NCBI RefSeq assembly: GCF_007096385.1
Contig: NZ_VJWL01000001.1
Span: forward strand, 248,001 to 312,000
Direction of reading: 5' to 3'
From: Aliidiomarina halalkaliphila
GTDB lineage: Bacteria; Pseudomonadota; Gammaproteobacteria; Enterobacterales; Alteromonadaceae
Length of the DNA: 64,000 nt
Numbering within the stretch: the first letter of the stretch is position 1; the number at the start of each line of letters is the position of its first letter. The notes below the pieces were generated by a model. The model was not told the origin of the DNA and searched no databases. It saw nothing but the letters and a program-made list of their open reading frames with translations. Below are positions 9,897 through 19,167 of the stretch, in pieces. The position numbers and the translations under genes were made by a program.

Positions 9897-12800
9897 TTTC
9901 AACCTCCACAGCAAAGTGCTTACGGTCGAACAACTGATACACGAGCGGGATAAATAGCAAGGTGAGGGCGGTGGCGAACAAGAGTCCGCTAATTACTGCA
10001 ATGGCCATACTTGCGCTGAGTTCAGCCCCTTCGCCAATGCCTAAGGCTAATGGCAATAGCCCGAGTACTGTGGTGAGTGTGGTCATCAAAATTGGGCGTA
10101 AGCGTTGATTGGCAGCGGTACGGATGGCAGTTATTTTCTCGATACCTTCGCTGCGCAATTGATTGATACGATCCACCAGGACGATAGCGTTGTTTACCAC
10201 AATCCCGCAGAGCATGATTAGCCCGATGAATACGACTACGCTCAGCGGTGTGTTGGTCAACCACAGGCCGACAACAGAGCCAGCTACGGCTAGAGGCACT
10301 GAGAACATAATCAGCAATGGATGACCAAAGCTCTCAAATTGCGATGCCATCACTAAGTACACTAAGAAGATAGCTAGTGCCAAAGCCAACATCATCGATG
10401 AATAGCTTTCTTCTAAAAGTTCACTTTGACCGCCGATACGGGCACTGACCCCAGGTGGGAATTGCGAGTTATCGATGATTTGCGTCAAGTACTGTTGCGC
10501 TTGGCGCACATCGGTGCCGCTTGCGCGAGCACTGACTAAAGCAACGCGTTGCTGACCCAGGCGAGTAATCTCGCTTGGGCCGATGGCGCGATGGATATTG
10601 GCCACTGCGGAGAGTGGGATTTCTACGTCTGCGCCCGGATTAACAATCAGATCACCTAAGCGTTCTGGCTGCTGACGCGCGGCATCAGGGAGGCGCACAC
10701 GGATATCAATTTGGCGATCCATCATGTTGTAGCGTGTCGCTACTTGACCACCAATGTGGGTGCTCACTAAGCGAGCCACATCGGGAGCAGATAGACCGGC
10801 CCAAGCAAGGCGAGCATGGTCGAATTGAATTTCTAACTCGGGCTGTCCGGCTGTTAAACCATTACGCACGTCGGTAAAGTTATCATGGGCTTCCAACTGA
10901 TTCGCAATATGCTCGGAAGCAATCAGAAGTCGATCCAGGTCGTAGCCAATGAGCTCAATCATTAACGGCATATCGACTGTCACCAGTTCTGGATAATCCA
11001 CCCGAGCTTGAACGTCTGGCTGGCGCGCTAAGTAATCTCGGGTAAATTGAATCACTTCATCGCGATCACTTTGTTGCAATCCTTGCACGAGTACAACATG
11101 GATACGTCCCCAGAAATCACCGCCTTGATTGGCCTGCACTTGCATTAAGCTACCTGTACCAGCTACAGAGTATGTTTTCTCTACGCGAGAGTCGGCACTC
11201 AAATGCTGGGCAAAATCCGCCATAAAACCGTCAGTGCGGGTAATCGGGGTGCCGCGAGGAAGTTGAACATCCACATAAAATTCCCGCTGCTCCATCTGTG
11301 GAATTAACTCAGCGCCAATGCGTGGAAGCAAACTAAAGCAGGCGAGTGTAATGCTCGCAAAGATCAGGAAATATAATCCTGGCTTCATTTGCATGCGAGT
11401 GAGCACGCGTCCGTGGAATGTCGACGTGCGCTCTAATCCGCGCTCAAATCCTTGCAAAAGCGGGCAACTGACCCATTGCGCCGCACGAGAGATTGCTCGT
11501 CCAGTGGCCCGCATCGCCCCTAATACAAGTACCGGCAGCCAGTAAAACAGGGCGCGGAATATGGAGCGGAAAGGCCACGCAAGCCAGTACCAGAAGCCGC
11601 GGCGGGTTGGGGGCGCCGGGCTCTGGTCTGGAATTGCGTTAGCTGGGGCCGTTTGAAATTGACGACTGGCCAACATGGGAATCAAGGTGAGCGCTACTAA
11701 TAGCGAGGCTACTAAGGCCACACTCACGGTAATGGCTTGGTCGGTAAAGAGTTGGCCAGCCATGCCGCTGACAAAGATGAGTGGCACAAACACGGCTAAT
11801 GTGGTGAGGGTTGCTGCGGTTACTGCGCCGGTGACTTCTTTAGTGCCTTGGATGGCGGCGTCTGGGATTGAATCCCCTTGTTCACGGCGTCGAGAAATAT
11901 TCTCCAACACCACAATAGCGTTATCGACGAGTAATCCTACCGCCAAGGCAATTCCCCCAAGCGACATCATGTTGAGACTGAGGTTGCCCATGAACATAAA
12001 CAGGAAGGTGGCAACGATAGACACCGGAATCGCCACGGAAATAATTAACGTGGGGCGAATATGACGCAGGAATAGCAGAATCACTAACATGGCGAGGGCG
12101 CCGCCAATGAGCGCATTTTGTTTCACCGCTTGGATTGCGTTGCGAATAAAGCCCGATTGATCATTCAATAGTTGTAATTGGAAATCACGCGGTAATTGTC
12201 GTTCAATGGCGGGCAGGCGACGACGGACTTCGTCTGCCACTTGCACGGTATTGGCGTCACCTTCGCGATACAGATTCAGTTCAATAGACTCGCGGCCATT
12301 TACACGGCTCATTGACGTGCGGTCCCGATAGCCGTGACGAATTTCAGCAATATCTTGCAGTTGAATAGGCGTGTTGTTGCGGGTTGCGATATAGATCGCA
12401 CCGATATCTTCGAGGCTTTGGAACTGATTAACCGTGCGGACCAAGAACTCTAGGGTAGTGGTTTCTATGCGACCACTGGCCTGATTCACGTTTTCTGCAC
12501 GCAATCGTTGCACAATGGTTTGCACATCTATGTTGAGTTGACTGGCACGATGTTCATCGACCAAGACCTGAATTTCATCTTCGAGGCCGCCGCCCACACG
12601 CACGGCTGCAATCCCTGGAATACTTTCTAACTGGCGCTTCAATTCTTCATCTGCGTAGCGCCGCATATTCTGCAGTTCGCTAGGGCTTAAAGCTTCTTCC
12701 CGATTGAGCGCAAAGCGCATAATCGGTTCCATATTGGGGTTAAAGCGTAGAATGACCGGCTTTTCGATATCTACTGGAAGCCAGACTGTATCGAGTTTCT

Positions 12801-13146
12801 CGCGAACCTCCAATCCGGCCATATCCATATTGGTGCCCCAGGCAAACTCAAGGACGATATCTGATTGACCTGCGCGTGCATAAGATGTGATGGTCCGTAC
12901 ACCGCGCACGGTGCCCAAAGATTCTTCTATGGGACGGTTAATTAATTGTTCAATCTCTGTTGGGGCAGCACCGATATAGGCGGTTCGTACCGTCAGGGTC
13001 GGATAGCTCAAGTCAGGAAGCAAATTCACCGGTAATCGGCCAAGGCTTACCATGCCAAACAGGAGAATGGCGAGGGTGACCATCACAATGGTCACCGGGC
13101 GACGCACCGCGAGCGCGGCAATTCCTTTATTGTTTTTGTTGTTCAT
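9889..13146 (-). CDS. RND efflux permease (first permease of the operon)
   Basis: 1085 residues, somewhat longer than the usual 1020-1050. It starts AALAVRRPVTIVMV and carries GLLVDNAIVVLEN in TM4 (D412 and N413 counted from the upstream GTG), again with a single proton-relay aspartate at this site. The extra length is an insert near residues 500-590, between TM6 and TM7: a Pro-rich stretch followed by hydrophobic/basic helices (FWYWLAWPFRSIFRALFYW). The ATG at 13146 is used; a GTG at 13158 overlapping the adaptor stop codon is an alternative. It lies between the adaptor gene and the second permease, overlapping the latter by 8 bases. Likely a multidrug or toxicant pump subunit; the paired permeases may assemble together. 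Confidence 0.92.
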   Translation of the reverse strand: MNNKNNKGIAALAVRRPVTIVMVTLAILLFGMVSLGRLPVNLLPDLSYPTLTVRTAYIGAAPTEIEQLINRPIEESLGTVRGVRTITSYARAGQSDIVLEFAWGTNMDMAGLEVREKLDTVWLPVDIEKPVILRFNPNMEPIMRFALNREEALSPSELQNMRRYADEELKRQLESIPGIAAVRVGGGLEDEIQVLVDEHRASQLNIDVQTIVQRLRAENVNQASGRIETTTLEFLVRTVNQFQSLEDIGAIYIATRNNTPIQLQDIAEIRHGYRDRTSMSRVNGRESIELNLYREGDANTVQVADEVRRRLPAIERQLPRDFQLQLLNDQSGFIRNAIQAVKQNALIGGALAMLVILLFLRHIRPTLIISVAIPVSIVATFLFMFMGNLSLNMMSLGGIALAVGLLVDNAIVVLENISRRREQGDSIPDAAIQGTKEVTGAVTAATLTTLAVFVPLIFVSGMAGQLFTDQAITVSVALVASLLVALTLIPMLASRQFQTAPANAIPDQSPAPPTRRGFWYWLAWPFRSIFRALFYWLPVLVLGAMRATGRAISRAAQWVSCPLLQGFERGLERTSTFHGRVLTRMQMKPGLYFLIFASITLACFSLLPRIGAELIPQMEQREFYVDVQLPRGTPITRTDGFMADFAQHLSADSRVEKTYSVAGTGSLMQVQANQGGDFWGRIHVVLVQGLQQSDRDEVIQFTRDYLARQPDVQARVDYPELVTVDMPLMIELIGYDLDRLLIASEHIANQLEAHDNFTDVRNGLTAGQPELEIQFDHARLAWAGLSAPDVARLVSTHIGGQVATRYNMMDRQIDIRVRLPDAARQQPERLGDLIVNPGADVEIPLSAVANIHRAIGPSEITRLGQQRVALVSARASGTDVRQAQQYLTQIIDNSQFPPGVSARIGGQSELLEESYSSMMLALALAIFLVYLVMASQFESFGHPLLIMFSVPLAVAGSVVGLWLTNTPLSVVVFIGLIMLCGIVVNNAIVLVDRINQLRSEGIEKITAIRTAANQRLRPILMTTLTTVLGLLPLALGIGEGAELSASMAIAVISGLLFATALTLLFIPLVYQLFDRKHFAVEVENA

Positions 13147-13154
13147 GGCAGTTC

Positions 13155-14213
13155 TCACAGTGCGATAACTTCAACCAAGGCATCTTCACGCAGGGTGTTC
13201 TGGCCGGTTACAACTAAGGTAGCGCCAGAATCAATGCCGTCGACAATTTCAATCCAACCGTTTTCACGCAATCCTGGATGTACTTCTTTGCGTACGGCTT
13301 TTTCATTTTCAACCACGAAAACATAAGCAGTTTGATCGATTCGGATTAACGCCTGGTGAGGAATGCGCACAACATTCTCTTTCTCGGCGTAATGTAAAAG
13401 TACCCGCGAGAACATACCAGCACGGTACTTATGCTCATGATTAGGAATACTTAGCACAACTCGGAAGGTTCCGGTGTTGGAGTCTACGGTCGGGCTGATC
13501 CGCGCCACTTCAGCAAGCAGGATTTGGTTGTCACCGATCCCTTGCAGAAGTAATTCCGCGTTTTGACCGACTTTAACCTGGCGTAAGGCTTGCTCAGGCA
13601 GGTTCAGCGTGGCACGTAGCGTCGTGTCGTTCACAATATGGAATAGTGCTTTGGGCTGATAGGCCTGAATCATATTGCCTTGTTTCACAAAACGATGGGC
13701 GATATGACCACTGATTGGAGCGCGAATAACCGTTTCGGTGAGATCCAAATCAGCGATTTTCAATTGCGCGGTTAAACTATCATGGCGCGTTTGTAAGCGC
13801 TCGATGGATTCTTGGCTCACCATCTGTTGGGTGGCGAGTCGTTGCATCCGATCCAGTTCTTGTTTTACACCATTTAATTCTGCGGCAATTTGGTCACGGC
13901 TATACTGATAGCGAGCTGACTCCATGCGAGCAAGGGCTTGACCTTGTTCTACGTAATCCCCTTCTTCAACCAGTATCTGCTCTATCACGCCGCTAACCCG
14001 GGCAATCACATCGGTTTCTTCCTCAGCTTCAAGCACTGTGCTGGCTTGGAAGCTCGCACGCACTAAACCACGCTCCACGGTGATGGCTTCTACAGGAACT
14101 CCCCTCTCGCGGGCTTCTGCAGTGGTTTGTACATGGGTTGCCGACGAATTACCGCAAGCACTTAACAAGAGGGCGGCACCAAATCCAACAATTAAAGCTA
14201 TTTTCGTGTTCAT
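13155..14213 (-). CDS. RND periplasmic adaptor (membrane fusion) lipoprotein
   Basis: 352 residues. A lipoprotein signal peptide ends in LLSAC, so Cys20 should be lipidated and the protein anchored to the inner membrane. Then come a barrel-sandwich (lipoyl-like) half (VIARVSGVIEQILVEEGDYVEQGQ), a coiled-coil hairpin rich in Gln/Leu, the second barrel-sandwich half (IRAPISGHIAHRFVKQGN), and beta-barrel and membrane-proximal domains. It links the permease to an outer-membrane channel. The ATG at 14213 has AGGA eight bases upstream; a TTG 18 bases earlier is less likely. It is the first gene of the three-gene efflux operon. No outer-membrane factor gene is in the window, so the pump probably borrows a TolC-like channel. 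Confidence 0.92.
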   Translation of the reverse strand: MNTKIALIVGFGAALLLSACGNSSATHVQTTAEARERGVPVEAITVERGLVRASFQASTVLEAEEETDVIARVSGVIEQILVEEGDYVEQGQALARMESARYQYSRDQIAAELNGVKQELDRMQRLATQQMVSQESIERLQTRHDSLTAQLKIADLDLTETVIRAPISGHIAHRFVKQGNMIQAYQPKALFHIVNDTTLRATLNLPEQALRQVKVGQNAELLLQGIGDNQILLAEVARISPTVDSNTGTFRVVLSIPNHEHKYRAGMFSRVLLHYAEKENVVRIPHQALIRIDQTAYVFVVENEKAVRKEVHPGLRENGWIEIVDGIDSGATLVVTGQNTLREDALVEVIAL

Positions 14214-14426
14214 AACAAAGGTCCTGGTCAAAAAGCGAACTCAACAGAATTAAGATATTGAGAATTATGCTAATACCATGCCAAAAACAACAAAGTATTG
14301 AATAATAAGTATATTTCTGTTTTTGCTTGCTGGGATGTGGCGAGTTTATCTGCATTGTTGGTGAAACTCACTATTCAAGTTGGCGAATTCAGCCGTTTGC
14401 GGTGCAATTTTTTCAAAAAAACATAT

Positions 14427-14458
14427 GGACATTTAGACGTCTAAACGTATAGGATTCT
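14427..14458 (+). promoter_or_regulatory. Tandem MetJ operator (four met boxes)
   Basis: Four consecutive 8-base units read GGACATTT, AGACGTCT, AAACGTAT and AGGATTCT. The second is a perfect match to the MetJ consensus AGACGTCT and the flanking units are partial matches in register. This is the arrangement MetJ dimers bind with S-adenosylmethionine. It ends 38 bases before the metY start, so repression of metY by methionine sufficiency is expected. Confidence 0.87.
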
Positions 14459-14496
14459 AATCGAGTGCTAAGAACGACAAATTTGGAGGCTTACCC

Positions 14497-15789
14497 ATGC
14501 GACTTGAATCACTTGCGTTACATCATGGCTACACGTCTGAGGCGACAACCCGCGCCGCTGCTGTTCCGATTTATCAAACCACGTCCTTCACCTTCGATAA
14601 CACCCAACACGGTGCGGACTTATTCGACTTAAAAGTGGAAGGAAATATCTACTCACGGATCATGAACCCAACCAATGCAGTGCTTGAGGAACGCCTTGCC
14701 GCCATTGAAGGAGGGATTGCAGGCCTTGCGCTGGCATCAGGCATGGCAGCAATTAATTACACAATTCAGACCGTTGCTGGGGTTGGTGACAATATTGTTA
14801 GTATTAGTCAGCTGTATGGCGGTACCTACAACCTATTCGCTCATACCTTGCCCCAGCAGGGAATTGATGTACGTTTTGCTGATGCGGATGATTTTGAAGG
14901 TCTAGCAGCCTTGATTGATGAGCGCACCAAGCTGTTGTTCTGCGAATCTATCGGTAACCCAGCAGGTAACGTGGTCGATATAGCGCGCTTGGCGGATCTA
15001 GCGCACGCCAAGGGTATTCCGTTGGTGGTCGATAATACGGTCGCCACCCCGGTGTTATGCCGTCCGATCGAACTTGGCGCAGATATTGTTGTGCATTCCC
15101 TAACTAAGTACATTGGCGGTCATGGTACAACTGTGGGCGGTTTGATTGTAGACAGCGGCAAGTTCGATTGGGCAGCCCAGCCAGAACGCTTCCCGCAATT
15201 GAATACACCAGACCCGTCCTATCATGGAGTGGTGTACACCGAAGCATTAGGTCCAGCCGCCTTTATCGGCCGATGCCGCGTGGTGCCTCTGCGCAACACC
15301 GGAGCAGCCCTTTCTGCCCAGAGTGCCTTCAATATATTACAGGGATTAGAAACCTTGGCACTTCGAGTTGAACGACATTGTGCCAATGCGCTGAAGGTTG
15401 CTGAATACTTGCAACAACACGAAGATATTGCTTGGGTGAGATATGCTGGACTGCCGAATGATAAATACCATGGACTCGCCCAACGAGTGACGCAAGGTCA
15501 GGGATCGGGAATTCTAAGCTTTGGTATTAAAGGAGGCAAAGAAGCCGCGGTGCAATTTATTGATGCGCTGCAATTGTTCTTGCGCCTCGTCAATATTGGG
15601 GATGCAAAATCCTTGGCATGTCATCCTGCGTCGACGACTCATCGGCAATTATCGCCACTGGAGCTCAGTCGCGCTGGCGTATCTGAAGATCTCGTGCGCT
15701 TATCGGTGGGGATTGAACATATTGACGATTTGATTGCGGATCTTGATCAAGCACTTGCAGCGGCTCACCGAGCGTTGCGAGTCGCTTAG
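14497..15789 (+). CDS. metY: O-acetylhomoserine sulfhydrylase (Cys/Met PLP enzyme)
   Basis: 430 residues, a full-length Cys/Met-metabolism PLP enzyme. N-terminal LESLALHHGY and VPIYQTTSF...GNIYSRIMNPTN are typical of the MetY/Met17 branch, as is the length of about 430 against about 390 for MetB/MetC/MetZ. The PLP lysine is K204 in HSLTKYIGGHG. It makes homocysteine from O-acetylhomoserine and sulfide in the cytoplasm. GGAGG lies eight bases before the ATG. Tandem MetJ boxes precede it, and metA, which makes the acylhomoserine substrate, converges on it with a 4-base gap. The substrate acyl group is assumed from the family; see the finding on MetA specificity. Confidence 0.92.
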   Translation: MRLESLALHHGYTSEATTRAAAVPIYQTTSFTFDNTQHGADLFDLKVEGNIYSRIMNPTNAVLEERLAAIEGGIAGLALASGMAAINYTIQTVAGVGDNIVSISQLYGGTYNLFAHTLPQQGIDVRFADADDFEGLAALIDERTKLLFCESIGNPAGNVVDIARLADLAHAKGIPLVVDNTVATPVLCRPIELGADIVVHSLTKYIGGHGTTVGGLIVDSGKFDWAAQPERFPQLNTPDPSYHGVVYTEALGPAAFIGRCRVVPLRNTGAALSAQSAFNILQGLETLALRVERHCANALKVAEYLQQHEDIAWVRYAGLPNDKYHGLAQRVTQGQGSGILSFGIKGGKEAAVQFIDALQLFLRLVNIGDAKSLACHPASTTHRQLSPLELSRAGVSEDLVRLSVGIEHIDDLIADLDQALAAAHRALRVA

Positions 15790-15793
15790 AGAA

Positions 15794-16657
15794 CTACCCG
15801 ACCCAGTGCTCGATCCAGTTCTTCAGAGTGGCCGCACCATGTGCTTGCCAATCTGGGCTGGGCAGAGCACCGGGCTCATCGTTTTCATAATAGTATTCAG
15901 GTGGCAATGGTTCTTTGCCGTTGCTTTTATCTCGTTCAAACTCGAGATGCAGGGTATCGGCCTCGTACTCCGGGTGTCCTAAAATAAATAGGCGCTTACG
16001 CACAGGATCGACTACTGCAAATGCGCCTGCTTTGCGGGAGTCGACGAGCACGCGCAACTCAGGATGCGCGTACAACTGATTTTGCCGTGCTTCGGCGTAG
16101 CGGGAGTGGGGAAATTTGACGTCACGATGAATCGAGGCTGTGATGGGGTGCTTGCGCATCACTCGATGTTCATATACTCCACTGAGTTTGTGCGAACGTT
16201 GTGCCCGTGGAATGCCGTAATGATGATGAAACGCGGCATTGGCTGCCCAGCATAAGTACAGAACACTATTGTAATCGAGGCTGGCATTATCAAAAATATC
16301 GCGTAACTCATGCCAGTAGTCGACCTGTTCGTAATCAAACTTGCCAAGTGGAGCGCCTGTAATCATGAGGCCATCCAAATCAATACGTGAGTCCCAATCT
16401 TCGTAATAGCGTTCCATGTGCTGAGGCGATGTGGTTTTTGGTGTCCATTGTTTCAGTTTGAGTAAATGAACTTCAATGGATAAGCCTGTGCGTGCAAGCA
16501 AACGTAACCAATGGCGCTCGGTGGATTCTTTCTCTGGCATTAGATTCAGAAAGCCAAGCTTAATCGCGCCGCGCTCATGAGGAGCGAAGCGGATGTCGAG
16601 CCCCTCATCCTGTAGGGTTTGAATCACCGGAAGTGCACGATGCAAAATTACTGGCAT
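15794..16657 (-). CDS. metA: Homoserine O-acyltransferase MetA
   Basis: 287 residues from the chosen start. Catalytic Cys136 sits in YLCWAANA, the LNLMPEK oxyanion loop is at 37-43, and SGVYEH, FPHSRYAE and GHPEYEADTL are conserved MetA blocks with the His/Glu catalytic partners. The enzyme activates homoserine as the first step of methionine synthesis. The specificity position in TGAPLG is Gly105, equivalent to Gly111 of E. coli, which by published comparison favours succinyl-CoA; acetyl-type enzymes carry Glu there. An in-frame GTG at 16705 would add 16 residues, but E. coli MetA begins at the matching MP site. No clear Shine-Dalgarno sequence precedes the ATG. I see no met box in the 200 bases upstream. 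Confidence 0.9.
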   Translation of the reverse strand: MPVILHRALPVIQTLQDEGLDIRFAPHERGAIKLGFLNLMPEKESTERHWLRLLARTGLSIEVHLLKLKQWTPKTTSPQHMERYYEDWDSRIDLDGLMITGAPLGKFDYEQVDYWHELRDIFDNASLDYNSVLYLCWAANAAFHHHYGIPRAQRSHKLSGVYEHRVMRKHPITASIHRDVKFPHSRYAEARQNQLYAHPELRVLVDSRKAGAFAVVDPVRKRLFILGHPEYEADTLHLEFERDKSNGKEPLPPEYYYENDEPGALPSPDWQAHGAATLKNWIEHWVG

Positions 16658-16794
16658 AAAAAGTATACAAAGTTTTGTGTTGTTTTTATGTTGGCATAAT
16701 GACACCCCATATTACGGATTACAATAGTACGCACGGGGGCTAGCGCTGAGTGCCACTACAAATGCACGCGCTTTAGGTCGTGATGATAGCCAAT

Positions 16795-16834
16795 AAAAAA
16801 CCACTCTGGAATATTTCCAAGAGTGGTTTTAAAC
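16795..16834 (-). terminator. Bidirectional terminator after gltA
   Basis: CCACTCT and AGAGTGG arms flank a 12-base loop (ggaatatttcca), with A-runs on the left and TTTT on the right. On the minus strand it ends in six T, 30 bases after the gltA stop. It separates gltA from metA. Confidence 0.88.
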
Positions 16835-16863
16835 GAAAGGTATACCTCTAAGTGTAGGCTATG

Positions 16864-18144
16864 TTACTTCTTAATTGGCGAAAACTTACGTTGTGCTTCA
16901 CCAGTGTATAGCTGACGAGGACGACCGATTTTCTGACTGCTTTCGCTAAGCATTTCATGCCAGTGTGAAATCCAGCCTACTGTGCGTGACAGCGCGAAAA
17001 TAACAGTAAACATATTGGTTGGAATTCCAATGGCCTTCAAGATAATACCTGAGTAGAAATCAACGTTCGGGTAGAGCTTCTTCGACACAAAATACTCGTC
17101 TTCCAGGGCAATGCGCTCAAGCTCCATGGCCACATCCAACAATGGATCTTTGATATCGAGATCCTTGAGCACTTCGTGGCAGGTTTCTCGCATCACTTTC
17201 GCACGTGGATCGAAGTTCTTGTAGACCCGGTGACCGAAGCCCATCAGGCGGAACGGATCATCTTTATCTTTGGCTTTGGCAATGTACTCAGGAATGCGAT
17301 CCACTGAGCCAATTTCTGCAAGCATCTTTAAGCAGGCTTCATTGGCGCCGCCGTGAGCAGGGCCCCATAACGATGCAACACCCGCTGCAATACATGCATA
17401 CGGGTTGGCACCTGAAGAGCCAGCTAAGCGTACTGTGGAAGTAGAGGCGTTCTGCTCGTGGTCTGCATGCAATGTAAAGATACGATCCATAGCTTTAGCA
17501 ACCACTGGGCTCACTTTGTAATCTTCCGCAGGTACAGAGAACATCATGTTCAGGAAATTTTCAGCAAAGCCTAGATTGTTTTGTGGATACACAAATGGCT
17601 GGCCAATGTTGTGCTTGTAACACATGGCGGCAATCGTTGGCATTTTCGCGATCAAGCGGTAGGCACTTCGTACCCGTTGCTTCGGATCAGCAATGTTTAA
17701 GTCATCGTGATAGAACGATGAAAGGGCGCCGGTTACCGCACAGAGCATAGCCATTGGGTGGGCGTCACGACGGAAACCACCAAAGAAATCGTGCAAACCT
17801 TGATGCACCATAGTGTGCTTGGTGATGGTTTGCTTAAAGAGCTGATACTGCTCGGCAGTTGGCGCTTCGCCATGGATGAGCATGTAGCATACTTCAAGAT
17901 AGTCTGCTTCTGTGGCAAGTTGCTCAATTGGATACCCACGGTGCAACAACACACCGTTTTCGCCGTCGATGTAGGTGATTTTTGACTCACACGAGCCAGT
18001 GGCGAGGAAGCCTGGGTCGAACGTGAAGTAGCCGTGCTTGCCTAAGGTCCGTACATCAATTACATCGTGACCGGCGGTGCCTGAGAGCACCGGCAGCTCG
18101 ATACTTTTGCCATCAATTTGAATAGTGGCTTTACGCTCAGCCAT
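16864..18144 (-). CDS. gltA: Citrate synthase (type II, hexameric)
   Basis: 426 residues, the length of E. coli GltA (427). Conserved blocks include [23 protein letters not shown] at the N-terminus, [10 protein letters not shown] with a catalytic His, [13 protein letters not shown] with a second His, and DVAMELE and YPNVDFYSG towards the C-terminus. It condenses oxaloacetate and acetyl-CoA in the cytoplasm, the entry step of the TCA cycle. It is divergent from sdhC across about 307 bases and has its own terminator. Gram-negative type II enzymes of this kind are usually NADH-sensitive. Confidence 0.97.
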   Translation of the reverse strand: MAERKATIQIDGKSIELPVLSGTAGHDVIDVRTLGKHGYFTFDPGFLATGSCESKITYIDGENGVLLHRGYPIEQLATEADYLEVCYMLIHGEAPTAEQYQLFKQTITKHTMVHQGLHDFFGGFRRDAHPMAMLCAVTGALSSFYHDDLNIADPKQRVRSAYRLIAKMPTIAAMCYKHNIGQPFVYPQNNLGFAENFLNMMFSVPAEDYKVSPVVAKAMDRIFTLHADHEQNASTSTVRLAGSSGANPYACIAAGVASLWGPAHGGANEACLKMLAEIGSVDRIPEYIAKAKDKDDPFRLMGFGHRVYKNFDPRAKVMRETCHEVLKDLDIKDPLLDVAMELERIALEDEYFVSKKLYPNVDFYSGIILKAIGIPTNMFTVIFALSRTVGWISHWHEMLSESSQKIGRPRQLYTGEAQRKFSPIKK

Positions 18145-18191
18145 GGAAATCTCCTTGTATTCTGTGCGTCAGAGGTCAAAAAAGTGCGCTA

Positions 18192-18221
18192 TTTGTACTT
18201 GATCTTGGGGGGATCTGTCAA
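18192..18221 (-). promoter_or_regulatory. Candidate gltA promoter
   Basis: On the minus strand, TTGACA (18221-18216) and TACAAA (18197-18192) are separated by 18 bases, about 50 bases before the gltA ATG. The remaining 300-base gltA/sdhC gap also has AAGGGTA...TACCCTT (about 18230-18260), which could be a small hairpin or regulator site. No sdhC promoter stands out. Confidence 0.55.
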
Positions 18222-18451
18222 TTTAACGTAAAGGGTAGAAGAATGGATGCTTACCCTTTTTATGCTACGACTTTAGTCTAATTGTTATACTTCTGATAGA
18301 AATCAAAGGCACATTCTTACAGGGATATAACCTTATTTGCTTTGCGGCAAGATGAACCGTATTTTGCGCATGTCAGTAATTGTAATTGTAAACAGTGCCC
18401 GATATACTTGGCGCACTGATTTCAACAGCGTTTTCAGATAAGGCAACAGTT

Positions 18452-18826
18452 GTGAAAAAACAAAGACCTGTTAACCTGGAGCTGACCACAATCAGCTTTC
18501 CACCTTCTGCAATCGCCTCCATTTTGCACCGTGTATCTGGTGTTATTATGTTGGTTCTCGTCGGGCTTCTTGTCTGGCTTTTGGCTATTTCGCTGCGTTC
18601 CTATGAAGGGTTCGTTCAGGCGCAAAATGTGCTCGCTAATCCCGTGATTAAGTTTGTGATTTGGGGCTTTATTACTGCGCTTGGCTATCACGTACTGGCG
18701 GGTTTACGCCATATGGTGATGGACCTTGGTTATTGGGAAGAGCTAGATTCAGGTAACACCAGTGCTGTGGTAACCGTTATCCTAGCCGTTGTTCTCGCCG
18801 TCCTAGCAGGAATTTGGTTATGGTAA
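18452..18826 (+). CDS. sdhC: Succinate dehydrogenase cytochrome b556 subunit
   Basis: 124 residues with three membrane helices. HRVSGVIMLVLVG at the first helix carries the Ser/Arg quinone-site residues, and GYHVLAGLRHMVMDLG holds the haem-ligand histidine. It anchors the SdhAB catalytic dimer and shares haem b and the ubiquinone site with SdhD. The start is a GTG at 18452 with AAGG nine bases upstream; 19 further upstream codons are open but lack family similarity. The stop overlaps the sdhD start (ATGGTAA), so the two are translationally coupled. First gene of sdhCDAB. Confidence 0.95.
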   Translation: MKKQRPVNLELTTISFPPSAIASILHRVSGVIMLVLVGLLVWLLAISLRSYEGFVQAQNVLANPVIKFVIWGFITALGYHVLAGLRHMVMDLGYWEELDSGNTSAVVTVILAVVLAVLAGIWLW

Positions 18827-19167
18827 ATATTGCTTCTACTTTTGGTCGTAGCGGAACGCACGACTTTATTCTTCTGCGCGCAAGTGCGCTGATTCTTGCT
18901 TCATACGCCGTATTTATGATCGCGTGGTTGGTTTGCAACCCGGGCCTAACCTATGAAACTTGGGTGGGTTTCTTCGGTCATGTGGGCGTTAAAGTGTATA
19001 CCTTGTTAGCTCTAACTGGACTACTGATCCACGCGTGGATCGGAATCTGGCAGGTGTTAACCGACTACGTGAAAAACGCGCTGTTACGTGGCGCTGTTCA
19101 ATATGTGGTCGTGTTGGCACTCATTGTCTACTGGTTCACCGGCTTATTTGTATTGTGGGGTGTCTAA
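18820..19167 (+). CDS. sdhD: Succinate dehydrogenase membrane anchor subunit
   Basis: 115 residues with three membrane helices. HVGVKVYTLLALTGLLIHAWIG includes the likely haem-ligand histidine; IGIWQVLTDYV carries the Asp-Tyr pair at the quinone site. It pairs with SdhC in the membrane domain of complex II. The ATG at 18820 overlaps the sdhC stop. Its stop codon directly abuts the sdhA start. Confidence 0.94.
   Translation: MVNIASTFGRSGTHDFILLRASALILASYAVFMIAWLVCNPGLTYETWVGFFGHVGVKVYTLLALTGLLIHAWIGIWQVLTDYVKNALLRGAVQYVVVLALIVYWFTGLFVLWGV

Noticed and set aside
14214-14496. SAM riboswitch upstream of metY
   Set aside because: I see tandem MetJ boxes but no conserved SAM-I or SAM-II helices or terminator switch; protein control explains the site.
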